A DNA stretch of 64,000 bases, from positions 1 through 64,000 of the forward strand of contig QNQO01000648.1 of assembly GCA_003290165.1 (NCBI GenBank). Reading direction: 5' to 3'. Of this stretch, positions 36,840 to 47,900 are shown piece by piece; positions within the stretch are counted from its first letter, which is position 1, and each line of letters begins with the position of its first letter. The notes under the pieces are model-generated. The model was not told the DNA's origin and did no database searches. It was given only the letters and a program-made list of their open reading frames with translations. Source of the stretch: Berberis thunbergii (Eukaryota > Streptophyta > Magnoliopsida > Ranunculales > Berberidaceae). Both the position numbers and the translations under genes were made by a program.

Positions 36840-37850
36840 CACACCCACAGTTGGTGGAGCCCCCACCTAGTCGGGCATGCTTAGTCCACCTTTCGATTCA
36901 CCCTGATACCTAGTCCGCCCAGTGCGGACATCGATGGTTTAGGAAGTAGGAGTCTAATCAGCGTTATCACACCTGGTGACGTCGACTCTCCAGGGACCGT
37001 TGCCCCCAGGTAAGCCTAGCTGGTGATGACTGGCAATGACAGCTTTTGATTCAAAGCCCAGACTTGTAGCCCCTACTGCACGAATGTAGATGGATGGTTG
37101 GAGCCTAGGAAGTTCCGACTAATGTTGACGGTTCGCCACAAGGCCATTGCTCTTCTATAGACTATGGTCTCCGAATTACCAACCGCAGACTTGTAGCCCC
37201 TACTACGCGGGTGTAGATGGTTTGGAAGGTGCTAGCCTATTCAGTCCCAAACTAATTTCGACGGTTTGCCATGGGACCATTGCTCTTCTACAGACCATGG
37301 TCGCCGAAAACTCTTGAGCCTAGTCAATCTCATACTGATTCCGACGGCTTGCCATGGGACCACAGCTCTTCTACAGACCATGGTCGCCAAAAACTCCCAG
37401 ATTTATAGCCCCCATTGCACAGGTGGAGATGGTTTGGAAGGTGGGAGCCTAGTTAGTCCCCGAGCTGATTTCGACAGCTTGCCACGGGACCACTGCTCTT
37501 CTACAGACCATGGTCGTCGAAAACTCTCAAATTTGTAGCTCGATGTGCACGAGTGTAAATGATTTGGAAGGTGGGAGCTTAGTCAATCCCGAACTGATTC
37601 TGACGGCTTGCCACGGGACCACTGCTCTTGAACAGACCATGGTCACCAAATCCCCTTGTCTCAAACTTGTAGTCCGCACGCGTAGGTGTAGATGGTTTGA
37701 AAGATGGAGCCTAGTTAGTCCTAAACTGATGTCGACAGCTCACCACAGGATCATCGCTCTTCAACAGACCACGATCGCATAATCCTCGCTCCCCAAACCT
37801 ATAGTCCACTCTACTCGGACATGGACGGTTTGGGAGGTGGGCCCCTAGAC
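36840..37850. repeat. Tandem repeats of element A (about 130 bp, six copies)
   Basis: CAGACCATGGTCGCCGAAAA-like text recurs near 37157, 37291, 37375, 37505, 37633 and 37764 (spacings 134, 84, 130, 128, 131; one unit is shortened). Each unit also holds GTAGATGGTTTGGAAGGTGG and GGCTTGCCACGGGACCACTG. These are the same units as in element B, in the orientation expected for element A. Confidence 0.88.
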
Positions 37851-38391
37851 GTCTCGTCACACAACTATCGATCTCTTTCAAAACATTGGTTGTAGAGATA
37901 AATCACAGCTCATGCAGCGTCTTCACGCTCACACGAGCTGACATTCTATTATCAGTAAAACTACTCATGCCAGCCCATAAATCGTCACGCCAACACTCGA
38001 ACGAGTGCTAAATGGAATGCCAGCCCGAGCTTGCAAAACCTGACTTGGGACGAGCGTTTTAGCTCAAAGACAACGCATGTGCTCGATTATCACATTTCAC
38101 TCATGCCAGCTAACTGCGACCGATAGTTAGGTAGGAAAAACAAGCCCCCAGTGGCTTACATTAAGGATGGGCTACAACTGGGCAACATAACCCGCTTCTA
38201 AACCATAGACGGAACACCGACTATTGGATGTAACTAAGTAACAGTGACTCCGAATCACTCGCAACACAAATGGTCAAACTCTCAACAGCAGACGTGTCAC
38301 TCGACTTTCTATTGACCCGACCAGCCTATGCCAAAGTAAAATGATAATGTGAAACGGAAAGCGCGCAATAGGAAAACTGAGGATAAAACTT

Positions 38392-39797
38392 GTACAAAAC
38401 ATACTCAAGATAAATATGTTTTCATTAACGGTTGAAGCAAAAAAATTACAAGTGTATAAAGTATATTCCTCGTCAAGAAAGGGTACAGAAATAGAATAAC
38501 TAAGCTTAACGGATGAGGGATCAAGAGTTGCGTCCGTATGCATCGCAATCTGAGCATCATGATCTGGATCATCCTCTTCGTTTGATGATGGTGAAACCAC
38601 TGAGAGCATCTCCAATGGTAAAAGTTAAAATGGGGGATAAACCATCCCCCATTTTAACTAAAAGCTAAATTTAGGGGTTCCCCTATTTCTTTATCACTCC
38701 AATCACATCTCCTATTTTAACTTTTTCATCATTAATTAAATATATCTTCCACTTTTTCATCCCCCTATTCCTTTTGTTTTGATTTTTGATTTTATTTTTT
38801 AATTTAAAAATTAAAGATTTGGAATATTTTAATGATATTTCAAAATTTAGGGGATGGTTGGTTGCCACTAAATTTAGGGGCAAGTTAAATGTTAAGTTAA
38901 AATAGGGAATGGTTTAGTGGATCAATTGGAGCATGCAATTTCTCATATGAGACCTATTTTAAGGGATCCATTGGAGATGCTCTGATAAATCAGTGGCTTT
39001 TCTTTACTAGAAGGGGCCCCACCTTCAGACTTAACTCACGACAATCGGTAAAGAGTGGGGGCTTCATGCCAGTTGTCCTACAGCCCACTGCGAATAAAGT
39101 TGGTAGTACATATGACCTCCTCCACATTCTTCGTCGGCGAGTAGTGGAATTTCTTCACAGTGTTTTGCTCTTCTTGGGTAAGAGGAGTGGTGGGAAACAT
39201 CCCTGCGAAAAAACATGAGCAATGGTTAGCATACAATCTAGGTGACGAAATCAGAAGACAAAGTTATACACTTACGAAGTGGCTTGAACTCTCGTTCGAA
39301 CGAACGACCCTTGAACTGGAATTACTTTGAATCCGCAGGAGCCAAGAAGCATTACTTCTGTTAGGACTTGAAGTCATCAGGAAAAATCTCAAAGCAAGCC
39401 GACGATCGTTCAGCTGATGAGAAGTCAGTAACTGGACCACCTGCGGAGCACGCGAACGCCAACTTCCTTCGCTCTAATCAAAATGAAAATAACGATCATG
39501 TACCCATTGGGTACCAACTGGGTAGAAGGGATTCCAAGAAAATCCAAGAAGTCCCAAATCACATCAAGAGCAAGAAAACAGACTGCAATTTGGAACATCC
39601 CACGGTGCAAACAGATAAACCCCGTCGGTGGAAACATTAGCGTCTGGTCATCCTTCAGAGCATATAATGGTAGATCCTCAGGGACCACAAACTTCTTTTG
39701 GATTTTCAGCAAGGCCCAATTCAAAAAACAACCTGTCTTCGAAAAACTCAAGGCCCTTGGCCAAAGTCGCATCATCAAGATGGTTTTGATAAGCCAT
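38392..39797 (-). pseudogene. Antisense ORF of element A, with internal deletion and MITE
   Basis: Start ATG at 39797 on the minus strand (DDATLAKGLEFFEDRLF after a short head), then VPEDLPLYALKDDQTLMFPP, TGFICLHRGMFQIAVCF and FLDFLGIPSTQLVPNGYMIV. The 73-bp intron at 39275-39203 has GTAAGT and CGCAG, phase 1, leading to MFPTTPLTQEEQNTVKKFHY. The coiled-coil part is missing; after the 379-bp MITE the frame resumes as SSNEEDDPDHDAQIAMH and ends like the others (VPFLDEEYTLYTCNF). Stops remain in the second exon. It shows that the antisense intron predates the split of A, B and C. Confidence 0.72.
38604..38982. mobile_element. MITE copy 2 (379 bp) in element A
   Basis: GAGCATCTCCAATGGTAAAA.. 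to ..CCATTGGAGATGCTC, near-perfect terminal inverted repeat of about 15 bp, with a possible 3-bp duplication TGA (38601-38603, 38983-38985). It has the same length and layout as the copy at 21706-22084. A 3-bp duplication would fit the PIF/Harbinger group, but this is tentative. Confidence 0.82.
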
Positions 39798-40063
39798 GAA
39801 GAAGATGAACAATCTTTTCAATCAGAAGATGAACAGAACAAAATCTCAAAGAGTAAAGAAAATAGGAGAGTTAGTCTCCGCATAAAAGGAAAACCTAAAT
39901 AGGGATTGAGTTCCCGCATCTTCTCCACTGAACCAATGCACATTCAATTAATGAAACGCGTGGTTCAAGCAATGATTTAGACTCAATCATCATGAGCGGA
40001 GTATCTTTTCAAGAAGTGACTTAGCAAACCGATGTGATGGCCCACTAACTCGGGGGGAGTAGC

Positions 40064-40729
40064 TTATGATACACCAAAATGATCCCAACTCTGCGTCGTA
40101 CATGTGTCATGATGATCTCGAGGAATAATAAGATCTAGCGTCAGCCCAACATTGATCCGAGCCAAGCGATTCTAAGCTCACCCAATGCGGTCTGCCAGAC
40201 GAACTCGGATTCTTACAGCCTACTAAGTTCACGTATTTCACAGCTTCCTCAATACCCGTAAGCCCTGCTAAGGCAAGTATCTCGAGGAACAGCTTCGGAT
40301 ATGCAATTACAATAGCTTTTTGCTTCCAACTAGGAAGCAAATTCCAGAGTATGTCACACATGGAGACTATTATCTACAAACTACTCTCAAAATGGGAACT
40401 ACCTCACACGTATCTAGGAGCACAAGGCTAACAGGGAAATTTCCCTCAACAACACGATTCTTAATTAGAGAATGATCTCCAAAAATATCTTCTTCCCTAA
40501 ACTAGGCCATCGATGGCCTAGTCGAACCAGGACTCCAACACTACAAATAAGATATGAGACTGGTAACTTAACGTACGCTACAAATTCCTTATTTACAACA
40601 TTACACATTCCTCGGACTTTAGCATCGGAGTGTCATCAGCCACTAATACGGTGGTCCGTGGCTCACGTGCATTTCTTGTGCAAATTTGCAGGTCAAAGTC
40701 AAAGTAGGAAGTGAAAAACAACTGCGTCA
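40064..40729 (+). repeat. Element A 3' LTR (666 bp)
   Basis: TTATGATACACCAAAATGAT.. (the first G of TGATG changed) to ..CAACTGCGTCA, then ATAAT. Preceded by the polypurine tract CGGGGGGAGTAGC. Confidence 0.92.
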
Positions 40730-40734
40730 ATAAT

Positions 40735-41975
40735 CATTATGGTATATGGGTAACAAGAGCTTGTTATGAATTGGAAATTAAGTCCATGACAAGTGGCAAT
40801 GGTTGTTAGTACATAGTAGTTAAGATATTGCAATTGTGGTGATGACAATGGCGGTGCTAGCGACGACTATGGTTGTCAATAATAGTGATTATTACAATAG
40901 CCGTGGGCTATGGCAGTGGTGATTATCATAGTAGGGGTATGGCTATATGGTTGAAGTTGTAAAATAGTCGGTGATAAGTGGCCATGATAATTAAAAACAA
41001 TGATAATAATAAATCAATAAAAAGGACAACCCCATCAAAAAAATCAAAATAAGAACCAGTACCCTCCGGAGTTATAAAATTTAAAAATTAGATACATTAG
41101 GACCTTCAAAATTTAGATATTTTAGGACATTCAGATTGGTCCATAATACCACATTTTTGTGCATTGTACACTTTTGTCAAGCATATTCGCCATCAACTGA
41201 ATGTGCAAACAATGTCCAAAACATTTCCAAATTTGGGGTCATAAAACATCCTAACAATCCATCTCCACCCAAATTTTAATTGAAACTGCAAATTTTTTAC
41301 CTCGCTTTGCTTTTTGGTACCATAATTTCTGCTCAAGTCTAAATGAGGACTGCAATCATGCTCGTTCCGTTCGATTCTGAAGCCGTTTGACTTACGATGA
41401 GGTCTATTTTGTCCTGAAGATAAAGCAATGAAATGAAATCCATTCTATCCCATGCCCACGCCTACCCTCCGCAGATATAACTTCAAAGTAAAACATACAG
41501 GCTTTACCAGTTATAGATAGAAAAATAGGAGATGTTGCAGTCTAATAATAAACAACAGCTGAAGAATTTTGTTTTCACTTGTCCAATATATCAGTTATTT
41601 ACCCCAAATAAGTCCCACATTTTGTCAATACGACCATTGCTTGTACAAAGCCGAGGCCCGATTCAAATTGTGAGAAGAAAAAAAAATGAAAAGTTGGGTA
41701 AACATTCAAATTGTGAGGAAAAAAAATGAAAAGATGGGTAAACGGTCTTCATGTATTCAGTAGAACCCTGCGAAGATGAGAATTATGACCAAAAGACTAT
41801 ATAGGTCTGTCAAGGATCTTTCTGAGAAGAAACACTGTCAAACCAGAACATGTACATTAGTTTTGACAGTAAATTTCAACGACCAAGAGACAGCTTAACC
41901 AAACCCAATATAAGTGTGAGAGGATGAAAAAGAAAGAAAGATCAACAAAGTAGTATGACAAGTAATGTCATACTA
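40735..41975. other. Intergenic DNA between element A and the BIM2-like gene
   Basis: AT-rich, with GTGGTGATGACAATGGCGG-type low-complexity text near 40835-40950. The right-hand part (about 41700-41975) probably holds the 3' UTR of the minus-strand bHLH gene. ORFs here have no recognisable content. Confidence 0.5.
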
Positions 41976-44900
41976 TTATCTTGACACTGTCTTTAGCCTC
42001 TTTTGAGTTTGATCTGATTCTTCACCACTGCTCGCAACCCGAGAATGTGTTGCAGCTTGATTGCTAGAGGATGGGTCCCCATGATCCTGAATGGAAATGA
42101 AAGTAAAATTAGACACTGATTAGCTAGCTGTTCAATCACAAAACCACTTTAACAGGATAAAAGAACTATATAAAGTTCCCAGTGTGACCAAGACCTAAAC
42201 CATTTTAACAAGGACTGGATAGCATCATTGAAGAAAATCGATATTTCAAACAATTTTGACTGTAACTTCAAAGGGAAATTTCCTTAGTGGCACTCTCAAC
42301 CTCGATATCCACAAAATACCATTCTTTTTCCTTTTTTCTTTTGAGGTTCAATTTCATTGCAATTCCAAATTGAGTTGCAACAACCCAAAAAAGAAGTGTC
42401 TCAACCAAGGTTATGCCCCACCCCCCCAAAACAAAGGACTACATCCAAATGATACTACAGAACTTAAAACCAAGAAGTTCATGGTGACAAGGACTTCAAA
42501 TCTAAACCTAACCTACCCACCCCAACCCGACACTTTGATGCCAACATATATGATACCTCTTACAGAGAATCTCACGGACAGATCAGCAAACAAAAATCAT
42601 GGTTTGATAGATTTTAAGGACAATTGTCATAATAACTAGTAGAAGGAAAACTATTTTAATATACTAGGGTTGGCTAGCATACTGTTTCATTAATATATAA
42701 GACCTAAACATACAAATAAAAATAACATTATCAGTTATATACAGGTGTGTTTAAAACAAACAAAAATTTCTGCTAACTGCTTACTGTAGCTACCTTGGGA
42801 CTGGATGTTGTGCAAGTCTGCCTGTTGAATGCTCTCTTACCCAGATCAATCTGCACCGACATACTTGCCTGTGATAGATCCACACCCGTGCTTTGCAGTG
42901 CCTGAGTCAGATTATTCAACAACCTGTACAAAATCCAGTAACTCATTTTACAGTTGTACTTTAACTCAATTGAAAACAATAAACAATGACCAGAATGGAA
43001 AACAATAAACAATGACCAGAATGGATTAAAAAGTAAATTAACTGAGATTATCATCAGTACAGTAGATGGAACTTAGAAGTATAAAACAGGTATATAGGTA
43101 ATGGAGAGTCCACAATTATACAACAGGACAAGCACATAGCAGAAAAACTCTTGCAATATTCAGAACATACATATATCAAATATCAGTAGCAGAGAGTTAT
43201 ATCAGCCACACACTGAGAAAATAGAGTTAAATCATAGAAGTGATAGATGAACATGAAAGTGTAGAATGAATAGATGGAGAATCCTACAGAAACACCACGC
43301 CTTTAGACGCACCAGTGTAACACAGATTGTACGAGACAATAAATTATTTACTAGTCAAAACAAGTGTCACTTCAGGTGTACTCGAAAGATAATGACAATA
43401 TGTAACTAGCAACATTCTTCCACGCCATTTTAGTATATTGCGGAAAGATAGTAACATTATGTAGCTAGGAACAAATATGACTAACAATATGAATTTTATC
43501 TGTAAAGAGAATAATATCACAATACATGGGTCTGTCATCATTTTATTGTCTTTCACAGTGGATATGTCTGACACCCTGTACCCATGTTATTGACACCAGC
43601 TATTAGCATATAAACAAATTTATTGGATTCAACAACAAAAAAAAAAAAAACTAAATAAATTAAGAGAGGTCGAGAACCACACATGTACTGACCACCAAAA
43701 CTAGTTAACTAAAAGAATACTCACCCTTGAGAGTAAGCACTTGAAATGCTAATGGTTCCTCCTTCAACTGCCAAGTCTTCCGGCTCGCTCAACGTATTGT
43801 TTCTTGGGCAATCAGTTGTACAAGTTAAATTCTGCCATGGATCTGCTGGAGGCTGGGCCACAATGTGCTCTCCATCAGAAATCAGTGCCTGAAGAGATTA
43901 CAGAAGCCCGATACTTCAACAATAAGGATAAAAACATTTGGCCAGAGGAAATTTGCCCAGGTACTACCTTGTCTGCAAGTCCATGCGGATCCATTGGCTT
44001 GTATGGGACACCTGCTCGCTGTTCAACTTCTGCTGGGTTTTGAGCATTTTCAGGTGTGTGCGGAGTGACACTGATGCTACCATCATTAAGCTTTCCAGGG
44101 AAAATCAACCCAGGACCGGAGCCATTCTTCGTGAGTCGAGAATGATCAATCATACTTCCTCCTGGTAGATGGCTGTTCCGCTGTTTCAAAGAAGGAAATT
44201 GTTGAAATCCCATCCAAGAGTATATAAAGAACTACTTCCAATCCAAAATAATGAGAACTATTATTGTGTCACCTTGGAATATTTCATTGATGAGTAGTAA
44301 AAAACCATGTTAATCCACTTACTCTGATGTGAAAACCAATTAATACTTGCAAGAAGTCTCAAATATCAATTACATTTTCAGGCTACGAGGAAGCACAAAA
44401 TACAAAGTTTACTTTCCAATTTATCCGTGGCAATTCGACACAGTAAAAGAAATCACAAAATCCATAGAAAATGATTAAGTTAAACATGAAATTCTCCCAG
44501 AAAGAGGAGAAATGCAGCCCACGAACAGGCAAAAAGACATAACCATGCTGTCAATGGCCACATCTAATTTCCAGGTACCTTCAAGCAGCCACAGCTAGCA
44601 TGCAGGTACCAGAACATCTATGCTCAAGGCCATTTTAATATTCTGATGTGATATGGATATTTTATTTATTGTATAATTAAAATTAATAATTGAGTTGATC
44701 CATGTTAAGACCAAACTAGGAGTACGAGTCCAATTAGAATTCGAGATTCAATTCAAGTAGGAGTCTATTTTGTTTAGGCTAGTTGCTTGCTTAACAATCT
44801 TACGCTAATACAAATTAAGGTCATTGGCCAATGTAATAGACAATTTTAATTGAATTTTGAGAAATTAATTGAATTTGTGAAACTTTGACAAATATAAGTT

Positions 44901-47900
44901 TCAATGTTTTGGTCTGCAAGCTTCCACTGAACCTATCATATTTCCATTCCATAATATTGAGGATGGAATGCATATACAACTCGTACTACAAATGGAGGTG
45001 TTAGGAGCTTACCCAACGCATGTACTTTATCGGCTCTTGATCCCATCCTTGGTAGGAGCCTTCATATTTCGTTAGTTTCTCATGTAATATCTGAATGTAC
45101 TCGATCACCTGGATGAACATTATTAAAATATGTCAATCATCTAAACGAATTCAGGTTACAAGGTCGTATCTTTCGTTATTCTACCATATACCTCTAACAA
45201 GAATGATGCTTTATCTCTCTTTTGATCACTAGGCGGTAGAAGATCTCTCAATATTTGAAACCTGCATGATAAAAGGTGGAACTCATCAAACCTGTCAATC
45301 TAGACAAGAAGAAAATGACATTGATAACAATGCCACATGACTTAATGTTTCTGTTCCTGGTAAAGTAATGAGTGAATGGGAATCATACTACAAGTAAGAA
45401 TGCTTTGAACTTTCCAAAAGTCTGATTTATTTATATTTATATTTATATTTATATTTATATTTATATTGATATTGATATTGATATTTATATTTATATTTAT
45501 ATTTATATTTATATTTATATTTATATTTATATTTATTGTTATTGTTATTGTAAAAGGTCAAAGAGATTTCATTCAACAAGACTATATTACCATAGATTAC
45601 AATCGCAAGACGAGTTTAGTAGAGAAAACAAAGTGTCCCAATTAGCGCATAATCTCTCAAAAGAAGGGTGAATTCCGTATAACCAAATTGACCTTAAATA
45701 AAAATAAAGATCATATGATATGCACAATATGATACATGATACATATTGTTTCTCTGATAGTATATTACAATACACTAATAGGGTGATATGGAAATGTACA
45801 ATCCTTGTAACAGTGACGTGAACGAATGGATGGATAATAAGCAATAGCATGCTATGTCATTCAAGTCGTATATTAATGAAGGTGTTTTGGGGATGTAATA
45901 TATATATTTTATATCTATATATTTATTTATGCACCGTATCTTATGATGCATGTATCTTGAATTTAGGTTATTGATACACAACAATGCAATAAACGTTTTG
46001 ATAGCTAAGGTTGAAAAAAAAACCGAACGAACCGAATAAACTGCCTGAACCAATGGTTTTGTTTCGATTTCAGTTTGGTTTGTAATATTCTGAAAAATCA
46101 TAGTGATTGGTTTTCGGTTTTATGTTGAAGAAAATTGTGGAAACAAAACCAAACCAACTCATATATTTATTTTTTTAATTTTCTACATATAATATAAGAA
46201 AATGATAGATAATACATAGTTTCCTCAGTTCGGTTTAGTTTGCGATTTAGGTCGGTTGAGCATTGTTTTGGTAGTTTGATTTGGTTTTCGGTTTAACTGA
46301 ATTTTATTTCGGTTCGGTTTCATTACAATTTGCTTTGATTCGATTTACGGTTTTAGGTTGAAACCGTACCAAACCGAACCATGACCTATTGACAACTATG
46401 CCCTTGCTAATGACAAATATATTGATGTCCACTGTCTTCTGGGTGAATCCGGTCCCAGATTTAAACAACCTTCCTTTTAAAAGCTTCCAATCACTTAGAA
46501 ATTACATAAAATACTTCTAAAACTAAAAGAGTCCTAATTTGATACTACTACTTAATGACTATCCTAAACTACCCAAAATATAACTTAGAAAGACCTAGAA
46601 ACTGCCATTATTCCTAACACCCAAAAATACATCAAAAAAATATTTTTCACTTAAAAGTATTCTAAACAATGATTTTATTTGGAAATAAAATCACAAATTC
46701 TCCCATCTTTGCATTTTGCTCAAATTAAATAGTTCTTTTTTTTGCATCAATTATCCATTAAAAAATAAAATGAAACTCCATTGATATCATTTTCTCCTTT
46801 GTTTAAGTAATTGGGTTGAAATCTATCTTTTTAGCACCCAAACATGGGCATAAAGATATTAATGGAACAATCCCGACAATACATACAAATATTTGCACAT
46901 TCCTTAATATTACCAACCTCACATTTCCCAACATTGAAACAATAGAAAATGCTCCAAAACATTAATTTAGGAACTTGACTCAGTTTAGGTACTCGACTCA
47001 CTTGGGGCGTTGGGCTTTGGAAAAAATTGCTTCATGCAATGACTTGGATGATTTGGAAGGAAAGGAAGAATAGAATCTTTAAGGATGTTCAAAAATATAT
47101 AGATACCTCATTGATGGACATCAAAAGTGACTTCATGATTTGGATTTTTACTTGGGGTATATTTAAGAACTAGCTTCACTCTTCGCTTCTCGTCTTGTAT
47201 GTATGCTTGATTTGGGAGACATTGTGCATAATAGAAACACTTGATGTGATTTTGATGCTTGTACATTTTTGAGTTTGAGCCCTTGCAGTATCTTGTTTTA
47301 TTGATTAAAAAAATTAGGTACTTGAGATTCTCCATTTTGATGTTTGTACATTTTTGTGTTTGAGCCCTTGCAGTATCTTGTTTTATTGATTAAAAAATAT
47401 ATAGCTTTAGGTACTTGAGATTCTCCCATCTTATTCTAAAAAAAAAATTTAATAAATATATTAGAAATGCAACTCTCTTTAACGTACTTTTTAGGTAAAA
47501 GAAAAAAAATTGCTTATTGTTTGCAACTTCTTTAGCTTCCACCCACATTTCCCACAACGTTCACCTTTTATCTATTTTCCTTCTATTGGACACATAAAAA
47601 TGGGAAAAGTTGATATCACCATACCCTTCTTCAAGCCATGATATTCCTTCCATTTTTTAGAGGTAAGATTTTATTGATGAAAAACTATTACCCTAATACA
47701 AAAATCCTTTCATCTCATTTAAACCATCTTGACAATCATTTCTACTCAATCCGAGCTTCCAAGTTGACACGCTTTCTCAATCTTCCGTCAATCCTACCCT
47801 ACACAAGTTGAAATGAGTCAAATGACTTCTCTTGGAGCTTCCTGAAGTAATCCTTGTTCGTTTCTTTTGAGTTTTATTTCAATTTCTAATATCTTATACA

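Larger units (their letters stand above)
22436..40729 (+). mobile_element. Element A: non-autonomous Ty3/gypsy (Tat-like) retrotransposon, host of element B, a TRIM and a MITE
   Basis: 5' LTR 22436-23104, 3' LTR 40064-40729, flanked by an exact 5-bp target duplication ATAAT (22431-22435 and 40730-40734). Order on the plus strand: LTR; GTTTGGCACCGTC primer-site text; gag; TRIM insertion; protease; non-coding DNA to 27149; element B; the rest of the non-coding DNA from 36488; ~130-bp tandem repeats (36840-37850); antisense ORF (minus, 39797-38392) with a MITE in it; polypurine tract CGGGGGGAGTAGC; LTR. Removing B joins the two halves of the same non-coding segment at CCAAG, which the intact segment of B (32230-32345, minus) confirms. 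The polymerase is absent. The two LTRs are visibly diverged. Confidence 0.93.

Noticed and set aside
45427..45545. CRISPR-like or regulatory repeat array
   Set aside because: A simple TTTATA microsatellite without spacers.
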